From the NCBI GenBank assembly GCA_011620445.1, contig WOZB01000053.1, positions 1-10,353 on the forward strand: 10,353 nt of DNA. Direction: 5' to 3'. The stretch comes from Anaerolineaceae bacterium. GTDB taxonomy: Bacteria > Chloroflexota > Anaerolineae > Anaerolineales > Anaerolineaceae. Both the position numbers and the translations under genes were made by a program. How positions within the stretch are numbered: position 1 is the first letter of the stretch; every line of letters starts with the position of its first letter. The notes beneath the pieces were generated by a model. The model was not told where the DNA came from and made no database searches. It saw nothing but the letters and a program-made list of their open reading frames with translations. This document shows, one piece after another, positions 1 to 8,552 of this stretch.

Positions 1-3000
1 CTTGGCGTCCCCCACCACAAAATAAATCTCATCGCTTCCATCTGCAGGTAGGTCGAGATGCAGTTGTAAGGCTGCACAGGAGTCAATGCCGACCGTGACG
101 TTATTTGAAAGCCCTATGCGATGCAACGCCGCAGGATTCTCAACGGATCCATCGCTGCCAAGGAATTCCAAACGATCAGTGGTGAAGCCGTGCAGCGAGC
201 GGTTCGTCATCAGGAAGGCAATTTGTTTTCCCAACTCTGCATGGTAGGGGTTGCGTACTCGTAGCATCGAATACTGGGGGTCATATTCAGGAATTAGGCT
301 TGTATAAGTGTCTTCATGCGTCAATCCCAGCACCCATTCCAGATAATAAGTAGCAGTGATGCGCCGGTTTTCGCCGAGTCTATTCTTGATTTTTAGTTGG
401 ACAATTTTGATGGGGTCCTCAGGGCTGGCAAAGACTGTCATTTCCTGTTGAAGACCGTGGGATTCAGATTCGAATATGCTGTATCCAGCGCCATGCCGCA
501 CTCGATACGCCTGCGGTGCAGGCATTGGACGCGGAGTAGGCGTCCAGATATCACTGGTTTCTTCATCGCGAAGATACAGTACCTCGCCGGGAGGGTCACT
601 CACCGGGTCATTGGACCAGGGTGAGATCCGATTTTCACCGCTGTTGAATGCCCAGGTGGTCTGGCTGCCAGCTTGGGTGACCATGAATCCAAAATTAGGA
701 TAACCGATAACATTTACCCACGGAGCTGGAGTCGTTTTTCCGGGAGGGAGATGGATAACGTATTCTTTTCCATCCGGGGAAAAACCACCATAACCATTAA
801 AAAACTGCAGGTCACCGATCGGTTTTGAATCCCAAGGGGGCGTAGCAGGCAATTCTCTTCTCGATGGAAAAGCCGCGAAGAACGGAGGCAGGTCCGCAAG
901 CGGGTTAAAGCTCATTCGGAGTTGTTCGGTTAAGGATCCACAGTCCCCTCTTAGTATGACCCTGGCAACGGATCTTAACAGGATTTGTTCTTCAGCCTGC
1001 ATTTGGTCGGCTGAGCGGATGAAAATGCCTGACCTCTGGTTTACCCATTGTTCTGCTTCAATCAAGCGGATTCTTCGCAGCATCATGTCGTTTAATTCTG
1101 AGTTGTACATGCTGGGCTGCGTATTCAGCACCACAAGGTCTGCCTTATATCCGCGCGCTCTCAAGAAGGATTGTGCCTGGATCACTTCAACCAGCAAGTT
1201 AAGGTACAGGGGGTTATCAATTTCAAGCAGGATGATAGGGAAATCACCCGAGATTCCGAAACGCCACAAACCCGCCTGAGTGAGGACATTCTTTGAGAGA
1301 GTCTCCGCATCAGCTCGTTTCTGACTATGCGGATATACCAATAATGAAAGCAAGCCCACGTCCGTCTTAAGCTCATCTCGATTGATTTTTTGTCTGCCCA
1401 GCCAGGTCAGGTTACTTAGGTTGGATTCAAGGAAGGCATCGTCAACTTTGGTCCATGCCCTGTAACGCTGTGCCAAATTAATCAAAGCCATCCGCGAAGG
1501 TGCAGTAAAAGTTAGGTAAGCCAATGAAAAGGTCTCATGAGGTCCCAGGTGGATTTTTCTGCCAAGCGAAAAGATAGGATCCAGAGTAGGTCCAACCGAA
1601 CCAGTCAGATAATCTTTGGATTGCAGAGCCTGCGGATTACGCAAATTGTGCTCCCGGCCAATAAATGACCTGCGATCGGTCTCATAGGCAACCGGATATT
1701 TGTCATTTCTGTGGTTGCGGTTTTCTTTGATTACCAGCATGTGACCCAGGTAAACAGCTTGCTTTGTGGCATTTTTCTTGCGGTGGTCAAAGATTAATAA
1801 ATTCAATTCCTGGATATATTCAGATTCGATGAAAAGCTTGTTGTAAGCCGGGTGCCTTGTGTCTGCGGCCTGATCGTTGAGAACAACCTCACCATACGAA
1901 GTAAAGCGTAAATCCCGCGATACAGAAGCATTGTTGATCACGTGGATGCGGCGGATTTCAAGTGGCTCATCAGGTGCTACGGTCACTTCCATCGTGGTTG
2001 TTAAATCGTTTTCCGTCCGTCTAAATACAGCCATGTGGGCAAAAAAGTTCACCTGCATTTCATCTAAATTGCCCGGGATGGGTTGATTAGCAGCAGACCA
2101 GGTTGCAAACCCAGATTCACTTTTCTTCTTCTCCATATCCTGGATGTAGATCCAGGTTCCCCAGGGGTCGAGCACCCTGTCTGCGTGCCAGCGGGTTAGG
2201 TCGATGTTTTTCCACCGGCTAAACCCACTACCTCGATTCGAAAGCATGGTGCTGAAAGTACCATTAGAAAGCAGATGCATCCGTACGGCATGGGATGTAA
2301 CAGGTTCTGACCAGGGTTCAATCTGCAAAGGGGCATCACTGATACGGCGGGTTCCCCTGGTTTCCTGTTCGCCCGGCATGAGTAGCGGCACTCCTGTGGG
2401 AACTTGTTCATGCAGCAGTAATTCCACACTTTGGATCTTGGGATCCTGATGGACTCGGCGCACCATCACGTCGGACCGCAAATAATTTACCAATGCCATG
2501 AGAATCATGCCCTGGTGGTGCGACATATACTCATGGATGACTTCCCATTTTTTGCCGGCGCTTAACCGATTCTGGGTGAAATCGATCGATTCATAAAACC
2601 CATAAGGTCCGTAAGCATTGTGAGATATTAAGTCCTGTGTATTCTTCTCAACAGACGAAGGCGCCCATTTGATGGCCATAAATGAAGCGTAAGGCGTAAC
2701 CACCAGGTCATCGGCCAGGCCGCGCTTAAAACCTAAAGCAGGCACCCCAAAAGCCCGGTATTGATAATTCATGTTTGTGTCAAATTGATGGAAGCCCGAT
2801 TCAGAGATACCCCAGGGAACCTTCTTCTCTTGGGCATAAGAACGTTGGTAGTTCACGGTGGTCACAACACTGTTATGAAGCAAAGTGTTCACATGCGATT
2901 GAAAATAAAGTGTGGGCATCAGGTACTCAAACATGGTCGCACTCCAGGATAAGAGTGCGTATTCTCCATTTACCTTCGTAATCGGACGTCCAAGATGCAT

Positions 3001-6000
3001 CCAGTGGGCTAGAGGCACCTGACCCCTGGAAATAGCAAACAGGGAGGCGATTCTTGCTTCAGAAGCAAGCAGGTCGTAATAATTGTTGTCGAGTTGACCC
3101 GTTTCGAGGTTAAAACCAATATGGAATACATTTCGGGTCGCGTTGTACAGAAAAGCAAAGTTCATCTCGTCAATTAGTTGATCGCATTGCTTCTCAAGTT
3201 CACTAAATTGCTCTTGAAGATGGATTGCATTACCTTTGGCATACAGTAAGGCTTTCTGTAAACCCTCTATCCAGGCGCTTGCTGCTGCCGCGGATTTATC
3301 CAATGGGTCTGTAGCATTGGTAGATTTTTTCAGCTCCTGATGGATTTGTTCGATCATTAATTGAGCAGGCTCAATAAGTTGCGGGAGCTCGCAGAGCCGT
3401 GGGTTATAAATCAGCAGGTCTTTCAGGCTATCAACTTTTGGCTGAAGATGGCTTTGTTGGAGTGCATCGGGGATCTTTTCGATAAGTGGGATCCAGGGTA
3501 CCAGCTCATTAATCGTGTTTTGGATCGCGTCATAGTTTTTCTCTATCCCCTGGATAACCCCCTGCAGACTAATGATATTTTCTATTTCGATGTTAGCTGG
3601 CAAGCTGGAGATAAAATCGCCCAGGCTTCTCGAAAGTTTCGGCCAAAAGTCTGAACCAATAAATGTAAATGTTGGGTACCACTGCAAAGGGATGTTTATG
3701 ATGGAATGGATTCTGTCCAACAAGTTTGTGATCGATAAAAGTATCGCCCGCGTTTGAATCTCGGGATGTGCAAGAGAAATCCCTGAGAGAATCTCGTGCA
3801 AGCCGGTCAGGTTGTCCATATAGCCTTCCCAAATTTCCCGGCGAAAAACCCTTTTTGATGTGATGGTTTTACAGGTCTGAGAAACAATGATCAGGCTGAC
3901 TGCCAGGTTACCACTGTCAACAGTGGAGACATAGTGTGGCTTAAGCGGTTCAAGTGTCTGTGTGTCATACCAGTTTAGAAAATGACCGCGGTGCCGCTCC
4001 AATTGTGTCAGGGTATTGATCGTGGTTTCCAGCTGTGCTGCCATTCCCAGCTGGTCAAAGTAACCAAGGTCATACGCTCCAATTGCGGATGTGAGGAATA
4101 AACCGATATTCGATGGCGAGGTGTGATGGGCTATGACCTGACGGGGTGATTCCTGAAAATGATCCGGGGGCAACCAGTGGTCCTGTGGTCCAACAAAGGT
4201 CTCGAAGAAATTCCATGTTCGTCGGGCAACCAGACGTAGAAAAGCCAGATCCTCAAAAGGAGTCTCGCTCTTTGGGCTGGGAAGAGGTTGGTTAACTAAC
4301 CTGACAACTATGGAGGATGACAACCATAATAGGATGATAGGCAAAACTGGCATCTGCCATAGAATGGTTGTCTTCTCGGTCAACAGGGATTGCCATTGAG
4401 CGATCAGCACAAAAATAACAGCAAAAATTGCGGAAAGACTTAGCTTAATCCAGGCTTCTTTTTGAAGTGTTTGGGAACGCAACAGCTGAGAGGTGCGCTC
4501 AGCGGTCGTCCAGGAAAGCAATTTGCGATGAGAGATAAACAAGCGATGCAAAGTGACCAGTATGGCATCGATTGAGTAATAGGCTTCATAAGGCAAAAAA
4601 GCTATAGCAAATACCCAGCGCATAAATACCGGCCACAAAGAAGGCCAGATGGCTTTGCGGCGCATACTCTGCAGAGTTTGTTTAAAACTAATGACTACCG
4701 CGTTGACAAGTGGAACGCCGAATGAAACCAGCGTGATCAAAATCCACAACCAGGCTAGGTTGGGTATAAAGGCAATTCCCAGAAGCATTGTAATCAGCAG
4801 CGTCGGGGAAAGAAGTGATCGCAGCAGATTGTGAATGATTTTCCAGTAACTTAAGCTTGAAAATTTAACCCCAAACTTGGCGGGTTTGATCAACCAGGGT
4901 AAAAGCTGCCAATCCCCGCGGATCCAACGCCGCTGACGGGCTACTGTTTCATAATAATTTAGTGGGTAATCTTCGATGAGTGTAATATCGCTGATTAAGC
5001 CTGCCCGACCCAGAATCCCCTCAAGCAAATCGTGGCTGAGAAGCGCGTTTTCCGGGATGTGGTTCTCAACGCTTTGCATCATGGCATCTACATCATAAAT
5101 GCCTTTACCCACATATATTCCCTCACCAAAAACATCCTGGTAAACATCCGAAACCGCACGGCTGTAAAGATCAAGACCTGTATCGCCGGCAAAAATACGG
5201 GTGAACCATGTCTGGTTGGCACTGCGTGGGTTGATATCGATCCGAGGCTGTAGAATGGTATACCCCGAAACCACCTGTCCGCTAACCGGGTCAAACCTGG
5301 CTTGATTAAGTGGGTGAGTAATCGTGCCAATCATGCGGGCTGCTGAGCCGGGCGGTAGAACGGTATCCGCATCAACTGTAATCACATAACGGATATTACC
5401 GATTTGTTGACGGGTATTTTCATTGGCCGTGAGCGTTAGGAATGATGTGGCATTGTCGCCTCGCAAAAATCGGCCAAGCTCCTCCAGCTTACCCCGTTTT
5501 CGCTCCCATCCCATCCATTTTCCTTGAGAAGGGTTCCACAGGCGTTGGCGGTGAAAAAAGAAAAATCGTTTGTCGCCTTCCTCTCCAGCCTGCTGATACT
5601 TCTGATCCAGATCTGCCACTGCCTTAAATGCTTCATCAATCAGGCCTTCGTCTTCAGGGCGGGTTTGGCTGTCGGCGTCAGAAAAATCGGTAAGCAAGGC
5701 AAATTTAATACCGGACTGCGGATTGCTCAGGTAGTGAATTTCGATCTGATGAACCAGATCTGCTATGCCCTTACTATCGGAAATCAGTCCCGGTATCACT
5801 ACAAGCGTTCTATATTCCTCAGGGATCGATTGCTTAAATTCCAACTTGGGCAGGAGCGTCGATGAGGTGAATGCGTTTACGACAATATTAACCAGGTGAT
5901 TGGCAACAATAAAGGCCGGCGGGATTAAGCATAGAGTAATGATGGCCATTAACAAGGCCTGGGGAAAGCCCAAAGACTCAAATAAAACAACTCTGTGGGT

Positions 6001-7110
6001 AAGCCGCAGAACGATCAAAACTAATCCAACTGCAAGGATAGAGAGACCCCCAAGATATAAAGGGGTTTTCCAAGTTTTTACTTTATGTAGGATACGTTCC
6101 TTCAGGTCCGGTTTATAGCCAATTACTTCCTCAAACTCCCTGCGTCGCTCACCGATGAGGAAGCTGCCGATGTGATCCGGTTTCTGGCGTTCAAGATTGT
6201 TGCCGCCAACCATAGCGTTGGGTTGATTGCATAGATTAAGCAGTGATTTAGCCAGATGGCTTTCATCCTCACCGGTTAGCCTGGCAAGCTTTTCGATTTC
6301 TCCCCGGTACAAGTTTCTGGTTCTGAAGTCCATGTTAGGGTAAATACCGGCGGGATCCTGGCGCAAGGTCTTCTCCACCAAGCTTAGGGATTCAAAAATT
6401 TCCTCCCAATTGGTTTCAGAAATCACCCGCAAGCTGCGAATGATACGGCCAACAAATTCTGACTGATTTATAGCGTCCTCTAGAGTAAGCGCTTGTGCAG
6501 GTATTGAACTTTCGGGGAGAATGGGAGGCATTGAATTTAATACAATGGATTCGCCCGGCTTAATATCTACAAACAGGACTTGGGCTAACATTTCAATCAA
6601 TCCAAAACGAATAAAGATTGGAATTGACCACAATTCCCCCAGGGTAAGCGGTACCGTTTCCTGGAATTCGTTTAACGATCTCTGTATCTCATCTAAATTA
6701 AGCAAATAACTTCGGTGATGAAGTAAACTGCGGATTATGGCAAAAATGCGGGGAAAATCTTTGTAAGGAGAATCCGTCAACCTGGGAAGTTGCTCCTGAT
6801 ATCCAGAAGGCAGGTTTTCCTGGATCAGATGGAAAGCCTGCTGCAGGATGTAATGATTATCCAAAATCCACTCCGCAGTCAGGCTGATATTTCCGTCGGA
6901 GCTGGATAAATCCTGGTAGTGCTGATAAGCGCTGGCTATCCACTCCTCGTAAGATTTGAGCTGACTCTTTACAAGGTCGGGTAGCTTGGATCGCCTTTGC
7001 GCGGGCAGAATACTTGCGTGTTGATATCGCTGTACTAGGGATTCAACGAAGGAACATTCATCATTGAAAAGCTCTTCGTTTTGGCCCCCGGATATGGGCA
7101 ATTCTGACAT
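1..7110 (-). CDS. ndvB: Cyclic beta-1,2-glucan synthase (GT84/GH94 family), C-terminus cut by the window
   Basis: This frame is open for 2,370 codons from ATG 7110 to the left edge; I checked it by translation. The family makes cyclic beta-1,2-glucan from UDP-glucose at the inner membrane and exports it. In order I see: a cytoplasmic N-terminus (about 1-340); two membrane segments (about 344-366, 385-408); a GT-A-type glycosyltransferase with D580-A-D582, E713-D714 and Q726-R-R-W729; then four to six membrane segments (about 760-940); a stretch with TSPSNIG (997-1003) and VSTVDSGNLA (1061-1070); a helix-rich linker; a glucoamylase-like domain with PWGISESG (1432-1439) and HHQGM (1531-1535); and two GH94-type beta-sandwich regions (about 1600-1900 and from 2131, with WSNDPVSDPPGE near 2165). 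From memory, family members have about 2,830-2,870 residues, so roughly 450-500 residues, including the GH94 catalytic centre, lie beyond the left edge and cannot be judged. GGAG lies 9 bases before the start. It is the second gene of an operon with the stress protein. Confidence 0.93.
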   Translation of the reverse strand, partial: MSELPISGGQNEELFNDECSFVESLVQRYQHASILPAQRRSKLPDLVKSQLKSYEEWIASAYQHYQDLSSSDGNISLTAEWILDNHYILQQAFHLIQENLPSGYQEQLPRLTDSPYKDFPRIFAIIRSLLHHRSYLLNLDEIQRSLNEFQETVPLTLGELWSIPIFIRFGLIEMLAQVLFVDIKPGESIVLNSMPPILPESSIPAQALTLEDAINQSEFVGRIIRSLRVISETNWEEIFESLSLVEKTLRQDPAGIYPNMDFRTRNLYRGEIEKLARLTGEDESHLAKSLLNLCNQPNAMVGGNNLERQKPDHIGSFLIGERRREFEEVIGYKPDLKERILHKVKTWKTPLYLGGLSILAVGLVLIVLRLTHRVVLFESLGFPQALLMAIITLCLIPPAFIVANHLVNIVVNAFTSSTLLPKLEFKQSIPEEYRTLVVIPGLISDSKGIADLVHQIEIHYLSNPQSGIKFALLTDFSDADSQTRPEDEGLIDEAFKAVADLDQKYQQAGEEGDKRFFFFHRQRLWNPSQGKWMGWERKRGKLEELGRFLRGDNATSFLTLTANENTRQQIGNIRYVITVDADTVLPPGSAARMIGTITHPLNQARFDPVSGQVVSGYTILQPRIDINPRSANQTWFTRIFAGDTGLDLYSRAVSDVYQDVFGEGIYVGKGIYDVDAMMQSVENHIPENALLSHDLLEGILGRAGLISDITLIEDYPLNYYETVARQRRWIRGDWQLLPWLIKPAKFGVKFSSLSYWKIIHNLLRSLLSPTLLITMLLGIAFIPNLAWLWILITLVSFGVPLVNAVVISFKQTLQSMRRKAIWPSLWPVFMRWVFAIAFLPYEAYYSIDAILVTLHRLFISHRKLLSWTTAERTSQLLRSQTLQKEAWIKLSLSAIFAVIFVLIAQWQSLLTEKTTILWQMPVLPIILLWLSSSIVVRLVNQPLPSPKSETPFEDLAFLRLVARRTWNFFETFVGPQDHWLPPDHFQESPRQVIAHHTSPSNIGLFLTSAIGAYDLGYFDQLGMAAQLETTINTLTQLERHRGHFLNWYDTQTLEPLKPHYVSTVDSGNLAVSLIIVSQTCKTITSKRVFRREIWEGYMDNLTGLHEILSGISLAHPEIQTRAILLSITNLLDRIHSIINIPLQWYPTFTFIGSDFWPKLSRSLGDFISSLPANIEIENIISLQGVIQGIEKNYDAIQNTINELVPWIPLIEKIPDALQQSHLQPKVDSLKDLLIYNPRLCELPQLIEPAQLMIEQIHQELKKSTNATDPLDKSAAAASAWIEGLQKALLYAKGNAIHLQEQFSELEKQCDQLIDEMNFAFLYNATRNVFHIGFNLETGQLDNNYYDLLASEARIASLFAISRGQVPLAHWMHLGRPITKVNGEYALLSWSATMFEYLMPTLYFQSHVNTLLHNSVVTTVNYQRSYAQEKKVPWGISESGFHQFDTNMNYQYRAFGVPALGFKRGLADDLVVTPYASFMAIKWAPSSVEKNTQDLISHNAYGPYGFYESIDFTQNRLSAGKKWEVIHEYMSHHQGMILMALVNYLRSDVMVRRVHQDPKIQSVELLLHEQVPTGVPLLMPGEQETRGTRRISDAPLQIEPWSEPVTSHAVRMHLLSNGTFSTMLSNRGSGFSRWKNIDLTRWHADRVLDPWGTWIYIQDMEKKKSESGFATWSAANQPIPGNLDEMQVNFFAHMAVFRRTENDLTTTMEVTVAPDEPLEIRRIHVINNASVSRDLRFTSYGEVVLNDQAADTRHPAYNKLFIESEYIQELNLLIFDHRKKNATKQAVYLGHMLVIKENRNHRNDKYPVAYETDRRSFIGREHNLRNPQALQSKDYLTGSVGPTLDPIFSLGRKIHLGPHETFSLAYLTFTAPSRMALINLAQRYRAWTKVDDAFLESNLSNLTWLGRQKINRDELKTDVGLLSLLVYPHSQKRADAETLSKNVLTQAGLWRFGISGDFPIILLEIDNPLYLNLLVEVIQAQSFLRARGYKADLVVLNTQPSMYNSELNDMMLRRIRLIEAEQWVNQRSGIFIRSADQMQAEEQILLRSVARVILRGDCGSLTEQLRMSFNPLADLPPFFAAFPSRRELPATPPWDSKPIGDLQFFNGYGGFSPDGKEYVIHLPPGKTTPAPWVNVIGYPNFGFMVTQAGSQTTWAFNSGENRISPWSNDPVSDPPGEVLYLRDEETSDIWTPTPRPMPAPQAYRVRHGAGYSIFESESHGLQQEMTVFASPEDPIKIVQLKIKNRLGENRRITATYYLEWVLGLTHEDTYTSLIPEYDPQYSMLRVRNPYHAELGKQIAFLMTNRSLHGFTTDRLEFLGSDGSVENPAALHRIGLSNNVTVGIDSCAALQLHLDLPADGSDEIYFVVGDAK

Positions 7111-7123
7111 TATTCCGGGCTCC
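7108..7123 (-). promoter_or_regulatory. TAATG stop/start overlap and ribosome binding site of the glucan synthase
   Basis: The TAA stop of the stress protein (7112-7110) shares one base with the ATG (7110-7108) of the glucan synthase. A GGAG ribosome binding site (7123-7120) sits 9 bases before the ATG, inside the upstream coding region. This arrangement is typical of translational coupling or re-initiation and settles the start choice for the synthase. Confidence 0.8.
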
Positions 7124-8105
7124 GTGTTGATTCAGTAGCTTGCGAAGCATCCGTTGGCTGTACGTCCAGGTATGTCAGATCCTGGATTACCAGGATGGGC
7201 TTTGTGCTGTATTCAATGAAACTACGGGCCACGGTACCGAAAGGCCAACTTAATTCTCCTGTATATCCATGGGCGCATAAGATGATTAGATCTACGTTTT
7301 CATCATTTGCGAGGTTCATAATCGCTTTTACAATACTGTGGTCCTCGACGATTCGTATTTCATTTTCCACACCAAGCCTTTGGGATAATTCATCCATGTA
7401 ACGTTGGACTGTCTTGCGTGAAAGGTCCATATACTGGTCATTCAACATTTCAAGTTCCTGGTTGAATGGATCTATGGCAGAAATTTCCGGCGGTTTTATC
7501 ACAGAAGTTAATATCACGTGGGATTGGTAATTTTTAGCGATAGCAAATCCGGCATTTATTGAGCATTCCGAACGGCGGGAACAGTCAATTGGCATCATGA
7601 TCCTTTCATAACGCGGAAGCATGGAAACCTCCCCTTCTACCGCAAAACCGCGAATGATCAGAACAGGTTTATAAATTAGATTAACGACCTTTGTGGTCAC
7701 GCTATTCAGGTTCCAGCGACTTAATCCGCTGGAACCATGAGAACTGATAACCAGCAGATCGATATCCTCCCTGTGGGCAAAATCGACGATATCTTCGGCA
7801 ACTTTTCCCTCCAAAACTGTAACTGTCACCCGGCCATTACAATCGGTTTCATTATCCAGTTCAGGCAGGTCAAGCGATAACCGCATCTGATTGGCTATTT
7901 TATGCAAGTAGAGCTCTGCTTTGGCTTTGTGAAGCTGCCAATTCAGCGGTTCAGTATGCATAATTTGTTCAGCGCTTATTCCAGATTCCAGAACGTGGAG
8001 CACAAGGATTTTGCTGTTGAAAATGCGGGCAAATTCGATCGCATGCGGTATGCTTCGTTCCGCCATGGCAGATCCGTCAAGTGGTAATAATATCTTTTCA
8101 AACAT
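7110..8105 (-). CDS. Universal stress protein with two tandem UspA domains
   Basis: The 331-residue protein is two UspA-type alpha/beta domains in a row. Domain 1 (about 1-152) begins with FEKILLPLDGS and ends with KPVLIIRG. Domain 2 (about 166-308) begins with YERIMMPIDCS and ends with KPILVIQDL. Usp proteins are cytosolic, often bind ATP through a G-x2-G-x9-G-(S/T) loop, and act in stress survival, often by regulating partners. Domain 2 has CAHG (277-280), nine residues, then G290-T291, so only the first Gly is lost. Domain 1 has SSHG (121-124), nine residues, then N134-S135, so both outer glycines are replaced. Domain 2 is therefore the more likely nucleotide binder. ATG 8105 is preceded by GAGAGGA about seven bases upstream. 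The gene lies first in an operon with the glucan synthase and overlaps its start by one base. The last 20 or so residues are a polar tail. The cellular target is unknown; regulation of the neighbouring synthase is an inference. Confidence 0.93.
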   Translation of the reverse strand: MFEKILLPLDGSAMAERSIPHAIEFARIFNSKILVLHVLESGISAEQIMHTEPLNWQLHKAKAELYLHKIANQMRLSLDLPELDNETDCNGRVTVTVLEGKVAEDIVDFAHREDIDLLVISSHGSSGLSRWNLNSVTTKVVNLIYKPVLIIRGFAVEGEVSMLPRYERIMMPIDCSRRSECSINAGFAIAKNYQSHVILTSVIKPPEISAIDPFNQELEMLNDQYMDLSRKTVQRYMDELSQRLGVENEIRIVEDHSIVKAIMNLANDENVDLIILCAHGYTGELSWPFGTVARSFIEYSTKPILVIQDLTYLDVQPTDASQATESTRSPE

Positions 8106-8112
8106 ACTAAGG

Positions 8113-8119
8113 TCCTCTC
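8113..8119 (-). promoter_or_regulatory. Ribosome binding site of the stress protein gene
   Basis: On the minus strand GAGAGGA (8119-8113) stands seven bases before ATG 8105. It supports this start. Its first two bases fall inside the 3' arm of a small hairpin described in a separate entry. Confidence 0.75.
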
Positions 8120-8160
8120 AGAAAACCTCTGATCAGCCCAAGGGTTCAAAGATCAGGGGT
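8118..8160 (-). promoter_or_regulatory. Two mutually exclusive hairpins in the leader of the stress protein operon
   Basis: Stem 1 pairs 8160-8151 (ACCCCTGATC on the minus strand) with 8134-8125 (GATCAGAGGT), nine of ten positions matching, around a 16-base loop. Stem 2 pairs TCAGA (8132-8128) with TCTGA (8122-8118) around a 5-base loop. Both need bases 8128-8132, so they cannot form together. Stem 2 reaches the first two bases of the ribosome binding site; stem 1 leaves it free. The pairing is seen in the sequence; a switching role is inferred. Confidence 0.45.
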
Positions 8161-8370
8161 ACCAATTACTACTGTTTTTAAATTCCATCTTTATTTGCCC
8201 GGGTTTCTTTGATAGCTCTGGAACCTCAAATTAACGCTCGGGCGTGCATCATTATGGTCAAACTGGTTTTGAATCATCAGGTACCGAAACTTTTGCCATT
8301 ACCCCCTCAACCTCGGCAATATACAATCCCATCCAACCTGGAAATCAATCAGGTTTTCAGTCCATCTGAA

Positions 8371-8410
8371 ACTTTTACAGGTATTCAAAACCGGTTTTTA
8401 CCTTTAAAGT
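8371..8410. repeat. 40-bp dyad centred on a 12-bp perfect palindrome
   Basis: The core AAAACCGGTTTT (8387-8398) is a perfect palindrome. It is flanked by AGGTA (8379-8383) and TACCT (8399-8403), then by ACTTT (8371-8375) and AAAGT (8406-8410). Sixteen base pairs match across the two arms, interrupted by a TAC and a TTC on the left and a TT on the right. It abuts and slightly overlaps the candidate -10 box of the stress protein operon, which suits a dimeric regulator's operator. No T-tract follows the dyad on either strand, so a terminator is less likely. Confidence 0.55.
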
Positions 8411-8434
8411 ATAACAATAATTATTCTGGTTCAA
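8408..8434 (-). promoter_or_regulatory. Candidate sigma-70-type promoter for the stress protein/glucan synthase operon
   Basis: On the minus strand the -10 box TATACT (8413-8408) is preceded by TG and one base, giving an extended -10 element. TTGAAC (8434-8429) lies 15 bases upstream, a somewhat short spacing. Transcription would start near 8401 and leave a leader of about 295 bases before ATG 8105. The long leader and short spacer keep confidence low. Confidence 0.3.
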
Positions 8435-8527
8435 ACACGGGGTATAGGCCGCAAAGTAAGCTTCCTTGTGTTTTTAGAGGTTCGATGACATTTATTGTTT
8501 CGTGTATTGATCTGCATTTTGGATGAC

Positions 8528-8552
8528 AGATTGACCAATAGAAGGTCAATCT
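8528..8552. repeat. Perfect 9-bp inverted repeat with 7-base loop
   Basis: AGATTGACC (8528-8536) and GGTCAATCT (8544-8552) are exact reverse complements separated by AATAGAA. No run of T follows on either strand, so it does not look like an intrinsic terminator. It contains two of the GGTCAA/TTGACC motifs of this gap and may be a protein-binding dyad or a weak RNA hairpin. Confidence 0.5.

Noticed and set aside
397..703. Overlapping plus-strand frames inside the glucan synthase (these and others up to 6709)
   Set aside because: All lie antisense to the 2,370-codon frame, which has continuous family homology; none has a recognisable product.
8387..8410. Intrinsic terminator reading of the AAAACCGGTTTT dyad
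   Set aside because: The T-run is part of the stem, not a tail after it, and no gene ends next to it on the plus strand.
8209..8526. Open reading frame of 105 codons on the plus strand
   Set aside because: It needs a TTG start, has no ribosome binding site, encodes no recognisable domain and runs straight through the 40-bp dyad.
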